A stretch of 64,000 bases of DNA from Hygrophila difformis (taxonomy: Eukaryota; Streptophyta; Magnoliopsida; Lamiales; Acanthaceae): the NCBI GenBank assembly GCA_030278955.1, contig JAOANR010000013.1, positions 40,956,191 through 41,020,190 on the forward strand, in the 5' to 3' direction. A program made the translations under genes and the position numbers. The notes under the pieces are model-generated. The model ran no database searches and had not been told where the DNA came from. It saw only the letters and a program-made list of their open reading frames with translations. Of the stretch, positions 44,155-54,307 are shown one piece after another (the first letter of the stretch is position 1; each line of letters starts with the position of its first letter).

Positions 44155-44403
44155 CCCATTTAACTTGTCTTGTTTCACTTTTGCACACAATCCAATGCAC
44201 TTTTTCAACTGTTAATATCTCAAAAATGTACAATGAAAAATTTTGCAAAATATATATTATAAAACTACATGATCATACGATTCTAACAAGACCCAACTCG
44301 ACTATTTTTCTCTAAATATATACTTGTGATAAAGTTGAATCAAAGCTGAACAATGAACAGTGTAAAAAAGTCAAACATGACAAGTGTGGTGGGACGGAGG
44401 GAG
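44155..44403. mobile_element. Stowaway-like MITE nested in the hAT-like element
   Basis: TA at 44153-44154 and 44404-44405; ends CTCCCTCTGTCCCATTTAAC and GTGGGACGGAGGGAG. Core in inverse orientation (CATGATCATACGATTCTAAC). Confidence 0.9.
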
Positions 44404-44593
44404 TACTATTTAATGTCATCTTATCTATTAATATTATTTAATTAAATTCTAGTATTCTACGATGATAGTATTAATTAAAATAAAAATATAACTCATCACG
44501 TTATCTTCGATTCTTAAAATCCCTCATATTTAAGATTAATTATCCATTTTTCAAGTGTATACTTGATTTTTCACCACATAGAATTAAAAAATA

Positions 44594-44852
44594 CTCCCTC
44601 CGTCCCAGCATACTTGTCTTATTTGACTTTTTGTTACTGTTTATTGTTTAACTTTGGCTCAATGTTATTCCAAGTATATATTTGAAAAAAATAGTCGAGT
44701 TGGGTCTTTTTAGAATCGTAAAATCATGTAGTTTTAGAATATATATTTTATTTAATTTTTTATTGTATATATTTTGAGATATTAACGATTGAAAATGTGT
44801 ATTGGATTGTGTGCAGAAATGAAACAGGACAAATTAAGTGGGACGGAGGGAG
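44594..44852. mobile_element. Stowaway-like MITE nested in the hAT-like element
   Basis: TA at 44592-44593 and 44853-44854; ends CTCCCTCCGTCCCAGCATAC and GTGGGACGGAGGGAG. Core TTAGAATCGTAAAATCATG. Confidence 0.9.
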
Positions 44853-45552
44853 TACTAATTATTAAATAAATATGAAAATTATAAAGCAAAATAAATGAAT
44901 AAATATTAGGAAAAAAATATTAAAATTTATTTATTTATTTATTTTGTCGGGTACCCAACTACAAACTTGACACCCTACCCGACCGTCGGGTCGGGTACCC
45001 GAAATGTCGGGTTTTAAAAATTAAAACCCGACAAAACCCGAACCTGGTGTGTCAGGTTCGGGTCGGGTACCCGATACCCGGCAAAAAATGCCCACCCCTA
45101 TGGGCAGGTAGGTGACTATCCCTTTGGTCCTGGCCTAACGGGCAGATAGGTGACTTTCCCTTTGGTCCTGGCCTGACAGGCAGATAGGTGACTGTCCCTT
45201 TGGTCTTGGCCTAACGGGCTGATAGGTGACTGTCCTTTTGGTCTTGGCCTAACGGGCAGATAGGTGACTGTCGTTTCGGTCCTGGCCTGACGGGCAAGTA
45301 GCGATCGTCCCTTCGGTCATGGCCTAATGGGCAGGTATGTGACCATCCCTTCGGTCCTGGCCTGACGGGCAGGTAGGTGATAGTCCCTTCGCGGTCCTGG
45401 TCTGATGGGCAGGTAGGCGACCGTCCCTTCGGTCCTGACCTAACAGGTAGGTAGGTGACCGTCCCTTCGGTCCTGGCCCGACGGGCAGATAGGTCTAGTT
45501 GATATGTTTGTATTATTTATTTATTTATTATATTGTTTTTTTGGTGATAACA

Positions 45553-45566
45553 GTTCCCCCCTATTC
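45553..45566 (-). other. Polypurine tract of the LTR retrotransposon
   Basis: Reads GAATAGGGGGGAAC on the minus strand, immediately next to the LTR terminus TGTTATC, where plus-strand DNA priming occurs in LTR retrotransposons. Confidence 0.75.
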
Positions 45567-45920
45567 AAATATTCAAAAAGTGAACAAAACTTTTTGAATC
45601 TTTTGAATGATAACTCGGGCAATTAGCATTGTTCGTATTTTCTCAGGCTCATTTTTTTATTATTCTAGCCATACGGTTTAAAGCCCATCTAAAAACTCGA
45701 ATTTGAACTCTTTTGTTGCCATTGGTTGGCATTCCTTGTATGTGTAAAATTTTTCTCTTTTTTATTTTATTTTTTATTTCTGTTGATTGGCCCTCAAGCG
45801 AGTGAAGAATTTTTTTCGTTTTATTCATCGATTGGGGGGTGGGCAATTTTTTTTCCATCCCATAATTGACTGGGATGTGCCCATTTTTTCTCCCATGTCC
45901 ATCGACTGGGACTTTGGTAA

Positions 45921-45964
<44 letters not shown>

Positions 45965-46170
45965 GGCCATAGTCTTAGCAAACAAATTTCAATCCCCCTT
46001 CTATTTTTTTCTTTTTTTTTTAAAAAAAAAACTGTAGTAGCCGCGTATACCACTTGCAAAATTTTGTTATTAATATTATCATAGGCATCTCCAAGTTTAG
46101 TCAAATTTGGGCCATGTTATCAACTTATCTTATATGGCCCCAAGGATGCCTTATACATCTACTACATATT
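45567..46170. other. Retrotransposon internal remnant, non-coding
   Basis: No pol domain recognised between gag and the polypurine tract. A (CT)n microsatellite lies at 45924-45960 and gives false ORFs. Confidence 0.6.
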
Positions 46171-46952
46171 GATCACCCTGGTTGGTGAGGTAACAACACT
46201 AAATCACCTTGCTCTTTAAACAAAGTTTCCAAACATATGGCCTTAGATGCTAAAGCCGATAAGTTTGAAATTTCATGGGCAATCAATTGTTCTCTATAAT
46301 TAGGTGCCATATTTCCAACCATGATTTTGGCCATCTCAGAGTCGCTCAAGGCGGTTGAGCAACGTGACTTCAACTGCCTCACCCCTCTATGAAGGCTATC
46401 ACTGACTCATTGGATAACTGCTTAGCATCCACTATGTCAATAATTGACATAGTTGGCACCGGATTAAAGAAGTGAGTATGGAATGCAGTCTCCACGTCAT
46501 CCCACGTTCTAAAATGGCCAGGAGGTAAGTTTGCAAACCACGAGAATGCAGTTTTAGTTATGGATAGTGAGAATAACTACATTTTATAATAGGGATTTCT
46601 CGCATTTTCCTCTAGTTGGGCCGTAAACCACCCTACATGCTCGATGGTGGATGCATCATCCTCACCTGAGAATGTGGAAAAACTGGGCACTCGAAAACCC
46701 CTGGGCAGAGGATGATTGTGGGTTATGGCATCTGGGTATGACTTTTGATAAACCATCTGGCCAATAGGCCTCACATTTAGGCCGAACTGGATGTGTAGCA
46801 TCTGCTAACACATTTGGATTAATCATGGGGCTCTGCATAGGCGCTGAAACACTATGGCCAACAAGTGGCGACCCTCGGTGTTGCACATCGTGAGGATAAA
46901 CATGCATAACTGGAGGTGCAAACTGCACAATAGGAATTGTGGGGCTAACCAT
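46171..46952 (-). pseudogene. Degenerate gag of an LTR retrotransposon
   Basis: Read in pieces on the minus strand: an N-terminal piece rich in Pro and Gln (46662-46952); then FSTFSGEDDASTIEHVGWF (46577-46801 frame), the start of the retrotransposon gag domain; then RQLKSRCSTALSDSEMAKIM and YREQLIAHEI (46173-46382). Frameshifts and a stop break it. The gag domain pattern (PxFSGE...HVxxF) suits Ty3/Gypsy-type plant elements. Protease, reverse transcriptase and integrase are absent. Confidence 0.8.
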
Positions 46953-47548
46953 TAGTGGGCTACACGTCTCCGTATTAATCCTTGAATAGTTTGCATGTAT
47001 TTCCTTTCATGAAATTTCATATTCCAAATGGAAAATTAATACCTACTTTAGTGAATAATAGTAGTATATTGATATTGATAAGTTATAACAACATTGTATG
47101 GTGAATTGGTCATTGGTGGTACCATTTGTTGTATACTGAAAAAAATTCGTTGAATGTTTTATTGTTGAATTATACCTAGCTACGACTTATTATGCTGAAA
47201 ACCTTTTTAAAATTTATATTCGTAGAATTTCTGGATATTTTTTTTTATGGGAACAAGAATATCGTTTTTCAGAGAAAAAATATATATATATATATGTATT
47301 GGTTGCAATTTGAGAGAAAACATTGACAAACGGATAGCGAGGAGATTTGGAAAATCTTATCTAGCATTTTCTTTGAGTCGTCTTCATATATACTCCAGTT
47401 TTCTAAAATTTTCTATATATTTTTTTATTGTTTTAAAATAAGTGTTCCATTTTCATATTTAGTAAAAAAAAAAAAAAAGAAGAAGAAGAAAAAGCAAAAT
47501 CAAATCAATGCATAATACTATAATACGAACTATGCATAGATGTTTCAT

Positions 47549-47718
47549 TAAGTGGGTGTTTGGATAAGCGATATGAAATAGATTATCTGATTATTGTGTT
47601 TTCAAAACGCAAATAATCAGGTTTGCAGCACCATTTTTAGCGGTTAAATTAATTATTTGCGTTTTAAAAACGCAATAATCAAATAATCACTTTTCTTATC
47701 GCTTATCCAAACATCCTA
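47549..47718. mobile_element. GTTTGGATAAGCGAT MITE, copy 2 (complete)
   Basis: Begins GGGTGTTTGGATAAGCGATA and ends CTTATCGCTTATCCAAACATCC, with an internal inverted AACGCAAATAATCAGG. Better preserved than copy 1 at 40158. Confidence 0.8.
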
Positions 47719-47825
47719 TAAGTATTATAGCCCAAATCCAATCTAAGCCCATTGATTTAAATCATTTAAATGTAAACCCAATCTGTTTATCCCGGCCCAG
47801 TCATCCACCAAATTAATTACTACTA

Positions 47826-48081
47826 CCTTCGTCCTTTTTAAATGTCACGGACCTATATTTCACGCAATACACTACACGTTTTTAATCCTTAATAACTCAA
47901 ATTGCATACAAGTAAAAATTATGAAAATTTGATATTCTTAATCTATGCGATTAGACGAATCTAACAAAATCTCACTTGATTATATTTTATCTTATATAAT
48001 TGTATTAAAAACTCGAATCAAAATTACTTAATGAACAGTGACAAAACCTCCAATGTGTCACTTATAAAAGAACGGAGGAAG
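47826..48081. mobile_element. Stowaway-like MITE, present only in copy 2
   Basis: Follows AATTAATTAC, with TA at about 47824-47825 and 48082-48083; ends CCTTCGTCCTTTTTAAATG and AAAGAACGGAGGAAG. Core TGCGATTAGACGAATCTAAC. Copy 1 has no MITE at this point. Confidence 0.8.
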
Positions 48082-48439
48082 TAATATGTATCTCACTCAC
48101 ATTCTTACTTGGAACCATCTTAACTCCAAATACGCAGTCAATTATGAGTTCTGACTGCCTGTGATGGATGCTAACTATAATAATACATGGAAAAATAATA
48201 AAATTAAATACTACATGAAGAATGCTTTTATATTTCGGGCCATATCAAAGGGAGGAGGGGGAGATGAATTTGGGAATTTGACAAGATCGAGTGGGAAATT
48301 AAAGTGTTGGGAGTGTAGAAAAACTTTTTGACCAATCAATCATCATCATTAACCACTAAGCACATTCATTTTTACATACTACTCAAAAATAACAAAAAGG
48401 TTGGACCTTTTTTTCATCGTTGAACATCAGTAATTATTA

Positions 48440-48738
48440 CTCCATCTGTATCATGTTTGATTTCTGTATACAATCTAATATATTTTTTGTAATCGTTAAT
48501 ATTTTAAAATATCTAGAACTAAAAATTATGTAAAATATATATTCTAAAACTATACGATTAGACGAATCTAACAAAACCGAACTCGACTATTTTTCCCCAA
48601 ATATATACCTACTATAATATTGAATCAAAGTTGAACAATGAACAGTGACAAAAAATCAAACAAGACGCTTCTAATCAAAGTTGAACAATGAACAGTGACA
48701 AAAAGTCAAACAAGACGCTTCTACTAAAACGGAGGGAT
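48440..48738. mobile_element. Stowaway-like MITE with internal duplication
   Basis: TA at 48438-48439 and 48739-48740; right end AAAACGGAGGGAT. A 55-bp segment (TTGAATCAAAGTTGAACAATG... to AAGACGCTTCTA) is tandemly doubled near the right end, unlike the allelic-position copy at 42667. Confidence 0.8.
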
Positions 48739-48940
48739 TATTATATTAGTGGGATTGAAAAAGGCAATTGTGAAGGGGAGCACATGTGATGGGCTATCTA
48801 TCTATCCTTAAAAGAACTCTAATTGTGTACGTCCTTTGACTAATTAAACAACTCTCAAGTTTACTTCTTTCAAATTACAATATCACAATCCCTAATTAAT
48901 TTACATTCAAGGGATGAAATATATTCTTACATCCCTCTTC

Positions 48941-49347
48941 CCTCTAAATGCTAAATCCAGCTAATTTTGCTCGAGGGCTGAGTGCGTGGGCCATGACAAT
49001 AGTATTTAATTATGTGTATAGTACTAATAAGTATTGTAATAATGCCATGCAACCTTTTTGTGTCTTTGAAACATTACTATGCTACAAAAAAGCTAAAGAG
49101 TAGTTAAAAGTTAGTAAAACCATTCTTCTCATTTCATTTCAAATTGGTCAATTCACATCTTTTGAGAAAACTAGTATAGTTGTATACTACTAGTACTGTG
49201 TGTACTCCATCACATAGTAGTAGTAATTCACATGCACCCACGTACATATATTCATTGGCTCTTTAACCAGCTTTGACCAGCAGCCAGCAGTATAATTAAC
49301 TTTAACGACCTGTCAACTGTCATTCTCAATTCTCATGTTTACCCAAC
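48941..49347. other. Intergenic DNA
   Basis: Nothing recognised. Confidence 0.45.
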
Positions 49348-49349
49348 TA

Positions 49350-49595
49350 CTCACTCCGTTCCTTTTTAGTTGTCTTTTTAGAGAGTAAAAAGTGTTCCAA
49401 AATAATTGTAATTTTTAGGTAGTTATGTTATATTTTTACTATATTGCCATTCACTTTACATAAATGCTATTTGTTGGACATTTATTAAGAATGAGTTTAG
49501 TTGCAGGGTAAAAATGTAAATTTATGAGTTAATTAATGCAAACATTGGTTATTGAAATTGAGCTGAAAGAGACAACTAAAAAGGAACGGAGGGAG
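49350..49595. mobile_element. MITE of the TTCCTTTTTAGTTGTC type
   Basis: TA at 49348-49349 and 49596-49597; ends CTCACTCCGTTCCTTTTTAG and CTAAAAAGGAACGGAGGGAG. Inverse orientation relative to 20079. Confidence 0.88.
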
Positions 49596-49597
49596 TA

Positions 49598-50850
49598 TAG
49601 ATTAGCAGCAGCATGCCATTACCAGTATTACTAGTAGAAGGTAATAGGTCCACCATATCTTCTTCGTATTTAGTAGTAATTTGTAGTCGTCGATGTGATT
49701 ATTTAATTTTCTGTGTACAATTTGGATACATTATACTCTTCATTTTAACAACTGTTCACAGCAATGTTTTTCTGCATACACCATAAAAAGGAGTTTCTTG
49801 CAATTGTTCTTAAGACAGTATGGATGAAAGTTTATAAACTTCAAAGCCTTTATTATTTTTGGTCATGGGCTCATGGCCAAAATAATGGGATGGGTCAATG
49901 GGAATCATTCTGATCGTCATAAGAAAACAAATTTCTTGGAATTATTATCCCCCAACATGCATGCTACTGTATTTTTGGTATTCATTTATTTGGGCAATTT
50001 ATTTTAGGAAATGAAAGATTAAGATGTTGGAGCACTTCTCTACAACGGGTTTCGATAGTGTAGTGAATATGTGAAATTCAGCAGGTGCTGCCGCCTGCCG
50101 TGCTGATCCGATGATGTATATGTACTGGATCAGTGTTAATAGGGTGTGTGCTGGATATTTAATGGTATTTAGACTGTATAAAAAAACATCCAGCACATAC
50201 AAAATACTCATGTCAACACATACAAAAGCACTACTTCAGCACCTCCTGATCAGCTCCCAAACCAAATCATTCCTCCCATGAAGATGATTATGGAATGTTA
50301 TTTGCTTCCAAATCCACTATTGGCTTGGGAAATCTTCTTTCCCTAACACTTCTATAGTTATATTTCGCCATAATTATTGATATGAGGGATACAATGAGAT
50401 TTACAGTACACATCAAACACAAGATATGTGTGGGGAATGGGGATGTACAAACTATTGACAATATACTAGTAAACTGACAGTCATAGAGAATTGTGACAGA
50501 CCACAACAAGAAAAGGGGTGAGATTGGGTGACATGTTTTCCAACCATCCAAAGGGGTGAGATTGGGAGTACTAGTAAAATTTGATTTTAAATTATTAAAT
50601 TCAACTTTAAAATGAGATATTTGTTGAATTAAAAACCCACTCTTCAACCAATAAATTTCCAACAGAAAATGAACTTATGATCACAAAAAAAAAAAAAAAA
50701 AAAAAAAATATAAGTAATCATGATGGAGACACATTCACACAACCCCACAACATGCAGGGAAGAGTGAATCCCTTTATTTACCAGTGTCCTTCCTTGCTCT
50801 AAATTGCTCCCCACAGTAATAAATGATGCTGACCAGTCCTTTTTATGGGC
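49598..50850. other. Upstream region of the LRR gene
   Basis: A fragment related to the 26765-27232 MITE family lies at about 50140-50270 (AACACATACAAAAGCAC, TCCCAAACCAAATC). An A-run of about 25 lies at 50685-50708. The minus-strand ORF at 50288-50662 has no recognisable domain. Confidence 0.5.
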
Positions 50851-50851
50851 T

Positions 50852-50859
50852 CTATAAAT
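50852..50859 (+). promoter_or_regulatory. Likely TATA box of the LRR gene
   Basis: CTATAAAT, 192 bases before the start codon, followed by a C/T-rich and CAA-rich leader typical of plant mRNAs. Confidence 0.65.
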
Positions 50860-51050
50860 TCCCCAGCATGGATTGGGATTCCCTCCCCACTCTCTTACTC
50901 CTTTCTTTTTATATACATCCCATCATCCCACACAATAATAACAACATCAATATAACCACCCCTACACCTTTTTCTGATTCAAGGGATCCAATTGCAACCG
51001 ATCCACCATTTTGAAACCCCCCAATATTCTCTTCAACTGATCAAAAGCAA

Positions 51051-52884
51051 ATGGCTTTCAGGCTTCTTTCCCATGTCCTCCCCCTCATCCTCTTCTCTAT
51101 TGCACTGCCGTTTCCAACACTAGATGCAAATTTAGAAGGTAGTACTTATAAAGTACATACTGTATATGCTATGTAGTTCATGTTGTGAGATAATTATAAT
51201 CAAAATTTGTATTTTGAATGTGTAATAGGTGATGCTCTATATGCTTTGAGGAGAGGGGTGAGAGACCCTCAGAATGTGCTGCAGAGTTGGGATCCAACCT
51301 TGGTGGATCCTTGCACTTGGTTTCATGTCACTTGTGATGCTGATAATAGGGTTACTAGGCTGTAAGTGCATTTCATCATATATCATTCTTTTGCATTGTT
51401 CTATAAGTGTTGATTAATTGAATTAGTACATTCATTAATAATAATAATAATTCATGGTAATTCAGGAATACTGTTGTATTTGTATATGTCATGAAAAACA
51501 TTCTGTTAAAATTAGAATAAATGCTTTGATTGTATGGTGGCAGTGATCTTGGAAATGCAAAGCTTTCAGGGAAGCTGGTTCCTGAGTTAGGGAAGCTGGA
51601 GAAACTTCAGTACCTGTGAGTACAATCCATCATTATGTTATACTAATTTTTATGTGAGATAAATTATTACTGTGGAATCAAATTAATACTAATACTACTC
51701 CATATGCTTTGTGGTTAGACTAGATATTTGCAGATGTAAGCTCAAGAACCAAAAGTAGATGTTGATGCATTCAATACTAATTTTGACTGTCTTAATCTTA
51801 GTGGGTGTTGTGACTTGTGATGATGACATGACAATTGATGGCCTGCATTGACGAAACATTGAATGCAATTTAAAAACTTGGTTGTAGTGTCTTTTTTTTC
51901 TTGAAACTCCACTCCACTGTCCACTCCACTCCACAGGGAATTGTACATGAACAGCTTGATGGGACCAATTCCAGATGAGCTGGGAAACTTGAAAAGCCTC
52001 GTGAGTCTGGATTTGTACCACAACAACCTCACCGGACGCATCCCTCCTTCCCTCTCTCGACTTTCTAACCTCAAATTCTTGTAAGTATTACTAGTATGGT
52101 CGATCAAGATCACCACCACCACTCTCCACTTGACTTATTTATAAGCTTCTTATCAAATCAGTGTACCCAAAATGCATATACTTAATCACTTGTGAAGAGT
52201 ATTCTGATCCTGACATATGAGAGGGGGTTTTGTAGGAGGCTGAATGGTAATAAGCTGACAGGAAGAATTCCGAGGGAGCTCACCAGCCTAGGAAACCTCA
52301 AAATTTTGTAAGCACCTGTTTATTGTATATTTGTATTAGCATGGAGACCAAAAATAGCTTAGAGAGGGGGCCCTATAAATTTTTATTTTATTTTTTGTAC
52401 TCAAATTAAATATTGCCTATTTTAGCAATGAATTTGATTAACATTTAAATTTCAATCAGTTGTTGGTCCTCTCTTAAAGTCTCTTTTGTTCTTGGCCAGT
52501 TGCCAGTTGGCCATGTTGAGCATTCCACTGTCATGTTCAAACCACAATTTTTTGTTTTATTTTATTTTTCCTGGAGGACATTTATTTATTGAATCTCTCA
52601 GTATATAATTTAAAGTGTGTTGCATTGGCTTTGCAGCGATGTCTCGAACAATGACCTTTGTGGTACAATTCCTACATTTGGTTCCTTCTCTAGATTTACA
52701 GAGGAAAGGTAATGGATACAAAAGCTCAACATTGGAACACTGTCAGTATATATGTTCTGTGATGGTTGTATTGATTGAGTGGATTGCTTCTTGCATATGC
52801 AGTTTTATGAACAACACAAAACTAGAAGGGCCCGAGCTGATGGGGTCTGTTAGGTACGATGCCGACGCCGGAGACTGCAAATGA
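51051..52884 (+). CDS. Short secreted leucine-rich-repeat protein (SERK-ectodomain-like, LRR1/SERL type), seven exons
   Basis: Exons 51051-51138, 51229-51361, 51544-51615, 51937-52080, 52236-52307, 52637-52708, 52803-52884; 220 aa. All junctions are GT-AG and in frame; four internal exons are 72 nt or 144 nt, one or two LRR units each. Seen: a signal peptide (about 1-27, [17 protein letters not shown]); the LRRNT_2 cap [11 protein letters not shown]...PCTWFHVTC with C58 and C65; about five 24-residue LRRs (about 72-190) of LxxLxLxxNxLxGxIP type; and a short tail with C178 and C219. There is no transmembrane segment, SPP region or kinase, so this is not a SERK receptor. It belongs to the LRR-only family represented by Arabidopsis At5g21090/At3g43740 and pepper CaLRR1. 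It probably acts in the apoplast or at the cell surface, possibly in defence. The start codon follows the leader at 50860-51050. Confidence 0.95.
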
Positions 52885-54307
52885 CAATGGTGTTGCTGCT
52901 GACTGTTGGGGAACTCAGTTGTGGTGTGTGTGTGTATGTGTTGGTAATTTGTTATAGGACAAGATGGTTGTAAGTAATGTTTCTTTCTTATGCAACATCA
53001 GATTTGGACATAAATATCTCATTTCAAGGAACTTCATGTTTTATTATCATGAATAAATATGGGGGAAAATATACATCCTCGAATCTTTAATACTAAGTAG
53101 TGTTGCAATACAGCATATTTCAATCTGAATTCAACAATAGGAACAGTGATGAATGAGCTAATCGAATCACATATATAATCAATCTACCTTGCACAAATGT
53201 ACACAGTAAACATGTTTTTATTGATCCTGTGCTTTCCACAAAGAGCTTTTTAAAATCTTGAGACTCTGCAACTGGTGCAATGAAGTGTTGATAAGCTACT
53301 GTTTGGAGGGGGTTGGAGACAAGCTTGGTTTACCTGACATGGCTGTGACACAAAATTGATTGCAACACCGGCAGGGGAAGGTACAAAATTGCTCATTTCA
53401 GTGACCAGAAGCAAATTCCAAGAAGAACAATTGTGCAAAATTACAAAGAAACAAAATTTGGTGGATCGACAAATGGATATTAACAAATTCATCCGTAGAG
53501 AATGAGAAGTGCGGTTGACTTGTGCTCCTGGTGTCCTGTGCATGCAACCTGGACGGATATATACAAAGTCAGGTAACATGATAATGTAACTGTAATGAAA
53601 TTGCAGAAAAATGTGAAAATTCACACACAGATTGAAAATGTTGCACAACTTTGCACTATGAGAAGGGCGGTCTTCCAAGAAATTCATTTCCATCATATTC
53701 ACAGTGCCATATTTAGTATAGTAACAATGTTTTATCTGTATTTTTTTTTTATAGATTAAAGAATAACTTGGACCTTTTGTAATTGCATTTTCAACTACAT
53801 AAATTTATTCCTTCCTAGTTTGTGTTTCCGGTGCAAACACACATAATCAATAATATAAGCAAAAATAAACGTGTTATAAGCACCGACTTTGGTTTGTTCA
53901 TCTCAAAGTATTGAGCATATCATATTACTTCCCTAGTCCATTTAGGACTTGGAATTCAACAATATCATTGGGCATGAATGTAACTTCAAAAGTTCAAGGC
54001 AGGAGCTTGAAATTTAGCATTCTGTGGGGAGTTTAAGTGTAACTGTAACATTTTCTAAAAGTTTCATATTTCACAAGAGCATACGCATCTTTCTCCGGAG
54101 TCCAAAGGAATGCAAATCTGCCTAACCCAAATGAACAAAACCCTCTCCCATGCAGAATATAAGATGAAATTTTGAATAAGCAATAACTGAAGAACATAAA
54201 ATCCTGGCCTTGGAAAGATTTGCACAACTTCATAAAAAAATATCATCATAACTTAGATGAGAAGTGGATTATTGACTTACCTTCCATTTCATGCCAGCTA
54301 ATCATCT
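52885..54307. other. Convergent 3' region between the LRR and BAR genes
   Basis: Contains the LRR gene 3' UTR (an AATAAA-type signal GAATAAAT at about 53052) and, from the other side, the 3' end of the BAR gene. The minus-strand ORF at 53250-53702 lacks family features. No transposon ends seen. Confidence 0.5.

Larger units (their letters stand above)
43780..45100. mobile_element. hAT-like non-autonomous element (CGGGTACCCG family)
   Basis: Begins TAGGGGTGGGCATCGGG and ends AATGCCCACCCCTA. The 8-bp flanks TGGGCATG (43772-43779) and TGGGCAGG (45101-45108) match at 7 of 8. Subterminal regions are packed with GGGTACCCGA palindromes. It contains two Stowaway-like MITEs. Confidence 0.88.
43590..45500 (-). 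repeat. 38-bp minisatellite in the LTR U3, split by a hAT-like element
   Basis: Unit approximates CCTGGCCTGACGGGCAGATA followed by GGTGACTGTCCCTTCGGT. Roughly five degenerate units lie left of the hAT insertion and about ten right of it (45101-45500), mostly 37-38 bp apart. Confidence 0.9.
43130..45552 (-). mobile_element. 3' LTR of a retrotransposon, minus strand
   Basis: Bounded by TGTTATC (43130) and GATAACA (45552), the TG...CA inverted termini. On the minus strand: U3 with a 38-bp minisatellite, a TATA box at about 43420-43430 (TCTATATATA), and a polyadenylation signal AATAAAAT at about 43225-43232 before the U5 end. It contains a hAT-like insertion (43780-45100), so the original LTR was about 1.1 kb. 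A polypurine tract lies just outside, at 45553-45566. The 5' LTR is not in the window. Confidence 0.8.
46985..48940 (+). repeat. Segmental duplication, copy 2
   Basis: Matches 39766-43129 without the TTGGTAA element or fold-back element B, but with its own Stowaway-like MITE at 47826. The left junction abuts the gag remnant abruptly. The match ends near the CATTCAAGGGATGAAAT block. Confidence 0.9.

Noticed and set aside
45649..46104. ORF with a run of alternating Arg-Glu
   Set aside because: Produced by the (CT)n microsatellite at 45924-45960.
39766..48940. Duplication arms as LTRs of one element
   Set aside because: The arms carry different insertions, lack TG...CA ends, a primer site and a polypurine tract at their borders; a real LTR with these marks lies between them.
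51051..52884. SERK receptor kinase
   Set aside because: Strong ectodomain similarity, but the gene stops after the LRR tail: no transmembrane segment, SPP region or kinase.
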